Source: JBLHKS01 sp047620505 (GTDB taxonomy: Bacteria > Verrucomicrobiota > Verrucomicrobiia > Verrucomicrobiales > DEV007). Taken from it: DNA of 49,361 bases. The stretch's first letter is position 1. Each line of letters begins with the position of its first letter. A program made the translations under genes and the position numbers. The DNA lies in the NCBI GenBank assembly GCA_047620505.1, contig JBLHKS010000030.1, forward strand, positions 1-49,361. Reading direction: 5' to 3'. The notes beneath the pieces were generated by a model that worked only from the letters and a program-made list of their open reading frames with translations, ran no database searches and was not told where the DNA came from. Below, one piece after another: positions 31,460 to 41,817 of the stretch.

Positions 31460-32914
31460 CTACTTCAATTGTTCGGTCGCCTCTTGCCAGCGGGCTCGCA
31501 GATCCAGCAGCTGCTGGCGAGCGGGTTCGGTCTGCGCGAGGTTGTTCAATTCCAGCGGGTCGCGCTCCAGATCGAAAAGTTCCTCAAAGGGCGGATCCTG
31601 ATCGATGTATCGAATGTATTTCCAGGAATCAGTCCGAACGCCCTCGCTCCGCGTGATCTGCATCGGTGCCGGAAGCGTAAAATGATGCTCGTAAAACCAA
31701 TCGTCGCGGAGCTTCGAATCCGGATCGCGAAGCAGCGGCAAAAGGCTCAAGCCCTGCATCGAGTCCGGAATCGGCGCACCCGCGAATTCAAGAAGCGTCG
31801 GCGCAACATCGAGATTCAGCACCATCGATGAAACTCGTTTGCCGCGATCCTCAGCCGGAGACCGTGGATCGAAAATCACCATTGGAACACGAATTGATTC
31901 CTCGTACATCAGCCATTTGCCGGTGAATCCGTGCTCGCCAAAAAACATCCCATTATCTGAGGTAAAAACGATCACGGTCGACGAATTCAGATCGTGATTC
32001 TGGAGTGATTCTCGAATTTTCCCAAGCGCAACGTCGACGCCGGTGACCAGCCTATAATAATGCCTGAGCCACTCATCGCGCCGTTTTGCCGAAGTCAGCA
32101 ACTGCTGGCCTTGAGTGAAATTGAGATGCTCTTGCATGAACTCCGGCGGAAGCGCGTCGACCGAATCGGCGATCGGAAGTTCGATGTTGTTGTAGGAATT
32201 TCGCAGCTCCGGATCCCAGTCTTGCCAAGGCGCGTGAGGTGCTTTGAAGCTGATCGACAGGCAGAAAGGTTTGGATTCATCCCGCCCTTCTAGAAAGCGA
32301 TCAACGTGCTCGGGGATGATTTCAGTCGACAAATGAACCGGATTTTCCAACCCGTCGGCTCCGAACGAACGCTGCCAGGGTTCCTGCTCTCCAACCGGCG
32401 GACAGGTGCAGCGCGGGCCCTTCGAGGCAGCCCAATCGCAGCTGGCGTCGTGAAAAAAGTGACCCTGACCCGGAAATCCGGACCAAAAATCAAAGTGACT
32501 CGCGGGCTCTTCAATCTTTTTTGGCGAAAGCGCGCCGACTCCCCATTTGCCGATAAAACCAGTGTGATAACCGGAATTTCGCAAGACTTCCGGATAGGTC
32601 GTTGGCCATTGATCCTCGGAAATCGGCGTGTTGAAATCTTCGATGCCTGAGCTGCGCGGATACCGCGATAAAAGGATCGAAGCCCGGCTCACAGCACAGA
32701 CCGAGCTGACGACGAACGCCTTTTCAAAAACGACGCCCTCCGCCGCGAGTCGGTCGATTTCCGGAGTTTTCATCGCAGAATTCCCGGCGTAGCCGACCGC
32801 ATCCCAGCGCTGATCGTCGGTCAGCAGAAAAATTAAGTTCGGTCGCGTCGCTTCGTTTGCGGCCGCAAATCCGAAAATGGCGAGAAATATGGAAACCAGC
32901 CGGAGCGCTCTCAT
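31460..32914 (-). CDS. Sulfatase with CAVSR active-site motif
   Basis: A 484-residue exported sulfatase, signal peptide MRALRLVSIFLAIFGFAAA. Metal ligands D33-D34 sit in FLLTDDQRWD, and the FIGKWGVG and VFTSDNGMFFGEHGFTGKW segments are in place. The residue to be turned into formylglycine is C73 in CAVSR, where valine replaces the usual proline or alanine of CxPxR; the rest (SRAS-L) is normal. Such a variant may still be matured, or may need a different maturation enzyme. The overall sequence resembles arylsulfatase A/choline sulfatase-like enzymes acting on sulfated sugars. It is divergent from the giant fusion gene at 32961. Confidence 0.9.
   Translation of the reverse strand: MRALRLVSIFLAIFGFAAANEATRPNLIFLLTDDQRWDAVGYAGNSAMKTPEIDRLAAEGVVFEKAFVVSSVCAVSRASILLSRYPRSSGIEDFNTPISEDQWPTTYPEVLRNSGYHTGFIGKWGVGALSPKKIEEPASHFDFWSGFPGQGHFFHDASCDWAASKGPRCTCPPVGEQEPWQRSFGADGLENPVHLSTEIIPEHVDRFLEGRDESKPFCLSISFKAPHAPWQDWDPELRNSYNNIELPIADSVDALPPEFMQEHLNFTQGQQLLTSAKRRDEWLRHYYRLVTGVDVALGKIRESLQNHDLNSSTVIVFTSDNGMFFGEHGFTGKWLMYEESIRVPMVIFDPRSPAEDRGKRVSSMVLNLDVAPTLLEFAGAPIPDSMQGLSLLPLLRDPDSKLRDDWFYEHHFTLPAPMQITRSEGVRTDSWKYIRYIDQDPPFEELFDLERDPLELNNLAQTEPARQQLLDLRARWQEATEQLK
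31505..31516. repeat. Recurrent palindrome, copy 18 (CAGCAGCTGCTG)
   Basis: Full match, 14-bp extended form, read as QQLL near the C-terminus of the sulfatase. Next copy 1496 bp downstream. Confidence 0.97.
32096..32107. repeat. Degenerate palindrome copy (CAGCAACTGCTG)
   Basis: One change from consensus, next to the centre; read as QQLL in the sulfatase on the minus strand. Confidence 0.45.
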
Positions 32915-32960
32915 TAATCTCCTTCTTTACAGAGCTTCCAGCGACCCGCAACGTTTCCGC

Positions 32961-35900
32961 ATGAGACTCTTTTTTGCCCTCGTTTTTGCCGTGCTCGTGC
33001 CAGCAGCTGCTCGAGCCCAAATCGCCGACTTTCTGGCCGATCCAGAATTAAAAGGCCTAACGGCTTATTTTTCTGAGAAGAATTCACTTTCCACGGATCG
33101 CGATCAGGCTTTTGCGATGGGCGAAGATGGGAATCTCCGAGTTAGCGGCGAGGGATTCGGTTATCTTCGCAGCGACGCTGAGTTTGCCGATTTCCACATG
33201 GTCGTTGAGTACCGCTGGGGCGAGCACACCTGGAGTCGGCGGATCGATAAAGCCCGTGACGCCGGCGTTTTTGTCCACATTCACGGGGAGGACGGCGCGT
33301 TTTACAGCGCATTCCCGAGTGGAGTCGAGGTGCAGCTGATCGAAGGAGGTAGCGGAAATTTGAACGTCCTGGAAACGAAAGAAACCGAGGCGCGAGTCCT
33401 CGCCGGGATGACGCCGATTGACGAAAAGTCAGCTTGGTGGGCAGAATCGGCTAAGCCGACCGAACTGAAAGCTAAGCCAAAAGTGACTCTGTATTCGAAA
33501 CTTCGAAGCAAAGAGTGGACCGACGTGAAGGGGTATCGGAGCGAAGAAGACGGCGAGGAATTGTTCGGCGAATGGAATCGGCTTGAGGTGATCTGTGAAG
33601 GTTCTCAGTTGGTTGTGACTTTGAACGGGCAAGTCGTCAACACGGCTCAGGACGTTGGATCGGCGAAGGGAAAAGTCGGAATCCAAAGCGAATGGGCCGA
33701 GTGGCACGTCCGCCGTTGGCAGGTTTTCAAGCCGGGCGAGTTCAAAGAGGAATGGAAGGACGAGGAGAAGACCACGAACACTGGGAGCGGAGCTGAGCTG
33801 CTTCCGCGCGAGCTTCCCTGGACGCCAGCGCAGTCGCTTGCGGCCTTCGAGGTCGATGGGCCGTTCGAGATTGAACTCGTCGCATCGGAGCCGCTTGTCT
33901 GCGATCCGGTCGATGTCGTTTGGGATGAAAAAGGCCGAATGTTTGTGGCCGAGATGCGCGACTATCCGCTTCCGCCGACTCACGGCCCGCTACTTTCGCG
34001 GATCCGCATTCTTGAAGACGAAGACGGCGACGGTCTGCCTGACAAAAGCACAATTTGGGCCGACAACGTTGACCATGTTCAAGGTCTCTTGCCGATGAAC
34101 GGCGGTCTGTTGGCGACGACGCGGACGAAGATTCTCTTCCTCAAGGACGAAGATAATGACGGCTTTGCGGATGAGCCAAAGGTGCTGTTCCAAAGCAATG
34201 AACCGAGCCACTCTCAACTTCAGGTTTCCTCTCCGCGCTGGGGGCGCGACAACTGGATTTACCTCAACAACGGACTGAACGGCAAGGAGATCTACCCTGG
34301 CGAGGACGAGGACGCGAAGTTCGCGTTTTCGAGCCGGAACATCCGGATTCACCCGGTAACTCTCGAGGTTCAAGCCGTCTCCGGCTATGGCCAATTCGGC
34401 GCGACGATCGACGACTGGGGCCGCCGATTCGCATGCACAAACCGCAGTCCTGTGATCTTCGCCGCGATGCCGCTTTCAGCTGTGTCGCGCAATCCGCACG
34501 CCGGCTTGACGAAAGGCCACGTGGAGATCGCGCCGTTTGGCGGAGTGTCGAAAGTCTATCCCTATGAGCTGAGTCACACGACCTCGAATGCGCACCTAGG
34601 CACTCACACGGCAGCCTGCGGGCTTGGCGTTTATCGCGGCGATCTTTCTGCGGATCTGAAGGGCGATGTGTTTGTTTGCGAGCCTCCAGGCCAGCTGGTG
34701 ACTCGCTCGAAACTGGTTTACGAAGGAGCTAACTTGAAGGCGGAGCGCGTTCGCATCGGAAAGCAGACTGAATTCCTCCGCAGCGCCGACGAGTGGTTCC
34801 GGCCGGTTAACATCCGCACTGGCCCGGACGGAGCGCTTTATGTTTGCGATATGTATCGGCGTTTTATCGATCACGCCCGGTTCTTTCCGGATGAATTCCA
34901 GGAAGCTCATTACATGCGGGCAGGATTCGACCAAGGCCGGATCTGGCGGATCAAGCCGAAAGGTAGCGAAGTTCCGAAGGTCGAAATTCCAGAAGATCTG
35001 GATGGCTGGATCGGCAAACTGAACCATCCGAATGGTTGGATGCGCGAAACGGCCCAGCGCATGGTCGTTGAAGGCGGCGACGAGAAAGTCGTGGCGACGC
35101 TGATCGATATTTTTGAAGACGAAGTCGACCCGTTAGGAAAGCTGCATCTCCTGCGATCGCTCGATGGTCTTGGAGGGCTGCCACCGCAGATGCTTCGCGT
35201 CGCGCTGAACGCTGACCAGCAACCTGAGCTGATCGAAAACGCAATCGAGATGGTCGAGCAGCTGCTGGAAGACGATTCGTCCTGGAACGATCCGCTCATT
35301 GAGCTTACGAAACACGAAATCCCACGAGTTCGTTACCGCGCGGCGATCGCGGTCGCCGGAATCCAATCAACCGAAGCGACCGAAGCACTCGTTCAGTTGG
35401 CGATCGAATCCTACGATGATCCCTGGATTCGAAAAGCGATTCAAACTCGTGCGGGCGGACTGTCAGGTGAATTTCTCTTTCACTATTTCGCTTTCCTGAC
35501 TAAGCCCGAAAATCAGGAGAGCTTCAATCTGCGAGACCATTCTCAGGACGCTGATTTGATCTCGGAATTCATGGCCACGATTGCCGCAGACGGCGCTGAG
35601 GATGAAATGTTGCTCGCTCTGCGTCACATCCAATTTGGGAAGATGAAGGACTGGATGATGATGGCTTTGATCGACGGGCTCGCTAAGGGGCTGCCGAAGA
35701 ATCCGGAGATAAAATCGCTCGCTGTTTTCTTTTCCAAGCCCCCGTTTGAGTCCGGTGCACTGGTCCTGCCCCTCAAAGAACTCGTGGATCGCTCGGTGGC
35801 CATCGCCGTCGACCGAAACGCCGTTTTGGATTCTCGATTGGCCGCGCTTCCGATGCTGAGCCATATTCTGCGCGACGCTCGATTTGAGCATTTTTCCAAG

Positions 35901-36650
35901 CTCATCGAAGTGGCCGAGCCTCCAGAGATTCGTGCCGCCGCCTGGAGCCTCGCAAAGGGACTCGATCGTAAAAAGGTCGCCGACTTGCTATTCGAACAAT
36001 GGCCGCAACTCGATCCAGCTTCCCGAGGAGAAGCGATCAAAGTCCTTGTTGGTTCGAGCACCGCGGTCAGGCTGATGAAGGAAATGCAGGCCGGGCGGAT
36101 CAACAAAGGCTTGGCTGATCCGATGAGTAAGTGGGTCTGGCTGCGGTCGAAAAACGAAGAAATGCGATCGTTGGCTGAGGAGCTTTTCGCTCGTCCCAGC
36201 GCTGATCGCGCAGCGGTCCTGAACGACTACCGCGCGGCTCTGGAACTCGAAGGCGATGTCGAACGCGGCCGTCAGATTTTCACGGTGACGTGCTCGGTTT
36301 GCCACAAAGTTGATGGCGTCGGAGCGGACATCGGCCCGGACATCACGGACGTTCGAAACAAGCCGGTAGAGGGCCTGCTTTCCGACATTCTGGATCCAAG
36401 CCGCGCGACCGAAGCTCGCTGGACGAGTTTTACCGTCGAATTGACCGATGGCCGGGTGCTCTTCGGTCGAATCGGGGCGGAAACGGCCGACGCGATCACT
36501 CTTGTCGGACTCGGCGTGAACGAAACGATCCAGAGAAGCCAGATCAAAGCGATGACCGATACGGGCCTGTCTTTGATGCCGGTGGGCGTGGAAGCCGGGA
36601 TCGACAAGCAGCAGATGGCCGACCTTTTGCAGTTTCTCAGGAAGCGTTGA
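32961..36650 (+). CDS. Fusion: DUF1080 domain, PVC-type dehydrogenase propeller, HEAT repeats, cytochrome c
   Basis: 1229 residues from the ATG at 32961 (MRLFFALVFAVLVPAAARAQ, signal peptide); the open frame before it is non-coding. Residues about 25-260 form a 3-keto-disaccharide hydrolase (DUF1080) jelly roll with YRWGEHTWSRR and NRLEVICEGSQLVVTLNGQVV. From about 302 comes a membrane-bound-dehydrogenase-type propeller (FEIELVASEPLVCDPVDVVW), with EDEDGDGLPD and KDEDNDGFAD turns. HEAT-like helices cover about 690-1080. The cytochrome c motif CSVCH is at about 1110-1114, followed by a PVC-specific tail with FTVELTDGRVLFGRI. The chain looks like an extracytoplasmic sugar-oxidising or sugar-cleaving enzyme that passes electrons to its own haem. 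Confidence 0.9.
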   Translation: MRLFFALVFAVLVPAAARAQIADFLADPELKGLTAYFSEKNSLSTDRDQAFAMGEDGNLRVSGEGFGYLRSDAEFADFHMVVEYRWGEHTWSRRIDKARDAGVFVHIHGEDGAFYSAFPSGVEVQLIEGGSGNLNVLETKETEARVLAGMTPIDEKSAWWAESAKPTELKAKPKVTLYSKLRSKEWTDVKGYRSEEDGEELFGEWNRLEVICEGSQLVVTLNGQVVNTAQDVGSAKGKVGIQSEWAEWHVRRWQVFKPGEFKEEWKDEEKTTNTGSGAELLPRELPWTPAQSLAAFEVDGPFEIELVASEPLVCDPVDVVWDEKGRMFVAEMRDYPLPPTHGPLLSRIRILEDEDGDGLPDKSTIWADNVDHVQGLLPMNGGLLATTRTKILFLKDEDNDGFADEPKVLFQSNEPSHSQLQVSSPRWGRDNWIYLNNGLNGKEIYPGEDEDAKFAFSSRNIRIHPVTLEVQAVSGYGQFGATIDDWGRRFACTNRSPVIFAAMPLSAVSRNPHAGLTKGHVEIAPFGGVSKVYPYELSHTTSNAHLGTHTAACGLGVYRGDLSADLKGDVFVCEPPGQLVTRSKLVYEGANLKAERVRIGKQTEFLRSADEWFRPVNIRTGPDGALYVCDMYRRFIDHARFFPDEFQEAHYMRAGFDQGRIWRIKPKGSEVPKVEIPEDLDGWIGKLNHPNGWMRETAQRMVVEGGDEKVVATLIDIFEDEVDPLGKLHLLRSLDGLGGLPPQMLRVALNADQQPELIENAIEMVEQLLEDDSSWNDPLIELTKHEIPRVRYRAAIAVAGIQSTEATEALVQLAIESYDDPWIRKAIQTRAGGLSGEFLFHYFAFLTKPENQESFNLRDHSQDADLISEFMATIAADGAEDEMLLALRHIQFGKMKDWMMMALIDGLAKGLPKNPEIKSLAVFFSKPPFESGALVLPLKELVDRSVAIAVDRNAVLDSRLAALPMLSHILRDARFEHFSKLIEVAEPPEIRAAAWSLAKGLDRKKVADLLFEQWPQLDPASRGEAIKVLVGSSTAVRLMKEMQAGRINKGLADPMSKWVWLRSKNEEMRSLAEELFARPSADRAAVLNDYRAALELEGDVERGRQIFTVTCSVCHKVDGVGADIGPDITDVRNKPVEGLLSDILDPSRATEARWTSFTVELTDGRVLFGRIGAETADAITLVGLGVNETIQRSQIKAMTDTGLSLMPVGVEAGIDKQQMADLLQFLRKR
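33001..33012. repeat. Recurrent palindrome, copy 19 (CAGCAGCTGCTC)
   Basis: 11/12 match, perfect core, read as AAA in the signal peptide of the fusion protein. Next copy 2255 bp downstream. Confidence 0.95.
35256..35267. repeat. Recurrent palindrome, copy 20 (GAGCAGCTGCTG)
   Basis: 11/12 match, perfect core, read as EQLL in a HEAT-type helix. Next copy 1720 bp downstream. Confidence 0.95.
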
Positions 36651-36791
36651 ACCCGGCCTCAGCGCACCGATTCAGAGTCACACTCGCAGCCCAGACAACA
36701 ATCAGGCTCAAGCGTTGACATTTTGAACCCTCCCGCTTTGTTGCGCCCCTTTTTGAAAAAACACACTAGAATAATCCATCCAGATCGTCCG

Positions 36792-37385
36792 ATGAAAAAA
36801 TTTCTCACTTTGCCTATTATCTTGATTTCAATCCTGGCCGCAGGTCAGGCAATTGCTCAGGACACAACAGACACAGCAACGCCTCCCGCAACTCCGGTTG
36901 CAACGCCCCCGGCTTCGCCGCCTGCAGCACCTCCAAGACCCGCAGCAGCGGCGCCAACACCGGCAGCGGCCGAGCCAGCAGCTGCTGTGAGCACGGACGT
37001 CACTGCAAAGCCGAAGCTGATGCCAAAACAGTACATCGCGAACTTTTACCAGTCGTTTGCCGACGAGCGCGCCGAGCCGAATACCAATAAAGCCCGCAAC
37101 GGTCTTCTTGCCTTGCTGACGAGTAATGATAGCCTGACTGCGCGTGGAATCGAGCAGATCGCGGGCGCGATTCAGGGGCCGCTTGGCACTGTCGGCGAAT
37201 TCATCGACTATAAAGTCGCAGGCGAGGAAGACGTCACTGACCGCATCCAGGTCATTCGCGTGATTGCTCATTTCACTAACCAACCGTTCATGAATGAGTT
37301 CACTTTCTATAAAAAGGAAGACGGTTACTGGGGTTTGGTGAACCTCCGCTACGACGCCAATCTGGCGACGATGTTTAATGATTGA
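36792..37385 (+). CDS. Exported protein with Pro/Ala-rich linker, hypothetical
   Basis: 197 residues from the ATG at 36792, chosen because MKKFLTLPIILISILAAGQAIAQ is a clean signal peptide; the frame extends upstream to 36723. A low-complexity linker of Pro, Ala and Thr runs from about 24 to 75. The C-terminal domain (about 80-197) has the alpha/beta look of an NTF2-like fold: PKQYIANFYQSFADERA, then strands FIDYKVAGEED, QVIRVIAHFTN and NEFTFYKKEDGYWGLVNLRY. I recognise no named family. It may share a transcript with the Clp-type gene 34 bp downstream. Palindrome copy 21 lies in the linker, read as AAA. Confidence 0.75.
   Translation: MKKFLTLPIILISILAAGQAIAQDTTDTATPPATPVATPPASPPAAPPRPAAAAPTPAAAEPAAAVSTDVTAKPKLMPKQYIANFYQSFADERAEPNTNKARNGLLALLTSNDSLTARGIEQIAGAIQGPLGTVGEFIDYKVAGEEDVTDRIQVIRVIAHFTNQPFMNEFTFYKKEDGYWGLVNLRYDANLATMFND
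36976..36987. repeat. Recurrent palindrome, copy 21 (CAGCAGCTGCTG)
   Basis: Full match, read as AAA within a Pro/Ala linker. Next copy 1689 bp downstream. Confidence 0.97.
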
Positions 37386-37419
37386 TTGACCTGAGCCTGG
37401 CCAACGCTCCAAGTGAGCG

Positions 37420-39690
37420 ATGGCCAGGGTTTACAAATGCCCCGTAATCACGTGGGAGAGCCACCAGGAGAAATTCACATCTCGCCTGATCGATGATTAT
37501 GGCGAGGGAGTTTCGGTAGGCTCCAGTAAAAAAGAAGCTCAAGAGCAGCTTCGAGAGTACCTGACTTTTCGGGCGCGGAATGACGAGTATTTCTGGCTCG
37601 ACCCGGATTTTGAGGAGCCGGAAATCCGACAGGTCAAGGTCCGCGTTACGCCTGAGTACGTTGAAGGCCTTCGGCGTTACCCTTGCAAGGAAGCGATAAC
37701 GCTGAAGCTCCCTTGCGCAGTCGGAAAGCGCCAGAGCGGCCTTTTCGCGGCTCATTTTCCAACGCTGAACGTCTATTTCGATTTCTACGCGATTGAGCAA
37801 TTTCCCGAGCTTGCTCAGCACTACGCGAAGCAGAATCTGAGTCAACTTTCGCCGCGCGAGCTTTCCCGTTATTTGCCGCCGGTCTCGGTCGAATTTGATT
37901 ATCTCAACGTAACGATCAAAGATCCGCCGCCAACTGCGGAGAAGACCGATGATCATGAGAATCTCTTAAAAATCGCCGATCCGATCGGGAAACGGACGCA
38001 GGGGCGGATCAGCCGGGCCTGGGAACGCGATCGCGAATCCGGCGAGCTTTCGCGACTGCTGACCCAGGACGGTGTGAGCGTTTGCATCGTCGGCAGCTCG
38101 GGCTGCGGCAAATCCAGCGTGCTCGTCGAAGCTGCGCGTCGCGTCGAACGAGAGGTCGGTGCCGACAGTTCAAAACCGCGCTTCTGGCTTAGCAGTGCGG
38201 CCCGAATCATCGCCGGAATGCGCTACCTCGGGCAATGGGAAGAGCGACTCGAGGCCGCAATTCAAGAACTCCGGAACCTCCGCGGCGTGCTTTGCGTCGA
38301 GAACCTCCTGGACCTGCTGCGCGCCGGCGGACAGGGGCCGGAAAGCGGTCTGGCGAGCTTCCTCGTCCCCTACATCAGAAGCGGTGAACTCCGCTTGGTC
38401 GCTGAGGCAACTCCGAGTGAACTCGAAGCCGCAGACAGGCAACTTCCGGGTCTGATCGATGAAATGCAGACCCTGACGATTGAACCGTTCGATGAGCGTC
38501 GCGCGGTCGCGGTTCTCGGGCACGCGGCTGACTATTTTGCGCAGAATGAGAAGATCCAGTTTCCGCGCGCCGCTGCCGAAGAAGTTCACCATCTTTTCCG
38601 ACGATTCCAGCCGTACGTTGCGTTTCCAGGCAAGGCGATTCAGCTCATGACCTCGGCTGCCGATCAGCAGCTGCTGGAAGGCAAGGCCGAGGTTTCGACT
38701 AACGATGTCAGGCGAGAATTCAGTTCGCAGAGCGGTCTGCCAGAGCTGTTTTTGCGTGAAGACCTTCCTCTCGATTACGATCAGCTGGTTGCTGAGATTT
38801 CCGCAAAACTGTTCGGGCAGACGGAGGCCGTTGGTCAGATTTGCCGGACGATCGCCAAGTTCAAAGCCGGCTTGAACGATCCAAATCGACCGTTAGGCGT
38901 TCTGCTGTTTTGCGGTCCGACGGGCGTCGGCAAAACTCAACTCGTGAAGCTACTCGGCGATTTTCTCTTCGCCAGCAAGCCGGAGAAAGACCGGCTGATC
39001 CGGCTCGACATGAGCGAATACAGCGGGCATGACGCGGCGGAGCGCCTCCTCGGAAACGTGCTCGGCCGTCCCAGCGAACTGATCCGCGCCGTTCGGGCCA
39101 ATCCGTTTTCGATCATCCTTTTGGATGAGATTGAAAAGGCTGCGCCGGACGTATTCGATATGCTGCTCAACGTGTTTGAAGAAGGCCGCCTGACCGATCC
39201 GCTCGGCCGCCTGACGAACTTCAACAGCTCGATTCTGGTCATGACGTCGAACCTCGGAACGAGCAGTTCCGGAAGCGTCGGGTTCGGCGCGGGCTCGACT
39301 GACGAAGAAGCTCCGCCGGTTTTCACCGACCCAAGCGCGGTTCGAGAATTTTTCCGCCCGGAGTTCTTCAATCGGATCGATCATATCGTCTTTTTCAACG
39401 CGCTCGGAAAGTCGACGATCGTCGAGATCACGAGGCTTGAACTCGCGCAGATTTCGAAGCGCGAAGGTTTCAAAGAGCGAGGAGTCGAACTCGAATTCTC
39501 CGAAAAACTCGTCGAGGCGGTTGCGAGCGAAGGATTCGATCCGGTCTATGGCGCTCGCCCGCTTCAGCGCGCGATCGAAGAAAAAGTGGTCATGCCGCTA
39601 GCGCGAAAACTGGCCGGTGGAGAGAAACTGGAAGGAAAAGTGAAGCTCGATTGGGACGCTGAAGAAGCGGCTGTCGTCGTCGCAGAGTGA
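37420..39690 (+). CDS. Clp/Hsp100-type AAA+ ATPase with unusual N-terminus and altered first ATPase
   Basis: A 756-residue double AAA+ protein related to ClpA/ClpB/ClpC. The first ATPase (about 190-430) has Walker A GSSGCGKSS (225-233), but the Walker B position reads VLCVENLLDL (near 290), so the usual DE pair is EN and hydrolysis is probably lost. The second ATPase (about 470-660) is intact: GPTGVGKTQ (499-507), ILLDEIEKA (566-574) and a sensor/arginine region with FRPEFFNRID. The C-terminal D2-small domain ends in YGARPLQRAIEE. The two ClpN repeats are missing; in their place is a 180-residue region starting YKCPVITWESHQEKFTS. No ClpP-binding loop (LGF/IGF) is obvious, so it may unfold proteins without a protease. 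Confidence 0.85.
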   Translation: MARVYKCPVITWESHQEKFTSRLIDDYGEGVSVGSSKKEAQEQLREYLTFRARNDEYFWLDPDFEEPEIRQVKVRVTPEYVEGLRRYPCKEAITLKLPCAVGKRQSGLFAAHFPTLNVYFDFYAIEQFPELAQHYAKQNLSQLSPRELSRYLPPVSVEFDYLNVTIKDPPPTAEKTDDHENLLKIADPIGKRTQGRISRAWERDRESGELSRLLTQDGVSVCIVGSSGCGKSSVLVEAARRVEREVGADSSKPRFWLSSAARIIAGMRYLGQWEERLEAAIQELRNLRGVLCVENLLDLLRAGGQGPESGLASFLVPYIRSGELRLVAEATPSELEAADRQLPGLIDEMQTLTIEPFDERRAVAVLGHAADYFAQNEKIQFPRAAAEEVHHLFRRFQPYVAFPGKAIQLMTSAADQQLLEGKAEVSTNDVRREFSSQSGLPELFLREDLPLDYDQLVAEISAKLFGQTEAVGQICRTIAKFKAGLNDPNRPLGVLLFCGPTGVGKTQLVKLLGDFLFASKPEKDRLIRLDMSEYSGHDAAERLLGNVLGRPSELIRAVRANPFSIILLDEIEKAAPDVFDMLLNVFEEGRLTDPLGRLTNFNSSILVMTSNLGTSSSGSVGFGAGSTDEEAPPVFTDPSAVREFFRPEFFNRIDHIVFFNALGKSTIVEITRLELAQISKREGFKERGVELEFSEKLVEAVASEGFDPVYGARPLQRAIEEKVVMPLARKLAGGEKLEGKVKLDWDAEEAAVVVAE
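38665..38676. repeat. Recurrent palindrome, copy 22 (CAGCAGCTGCTG)
   Basis: Full match, read as QQLL between the two ATPase domains of the Clp-type protein. Next copy 1140 bp downstream. Confidence 0.97.
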
Positions 39691-39723
39691 AAGCCGACTC
39701 AGAGAAGTTCCGTGTTTCAATCG

Positions 39724-41817
<2,094 letters not shown>

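Noticed and set aside
36715..36772. TTGACA (36715-36720) and TAGAAT (36767-36772) as a promoter
   Set aside because: The 46-bp distance is far longer than the usual 16-18 bp.
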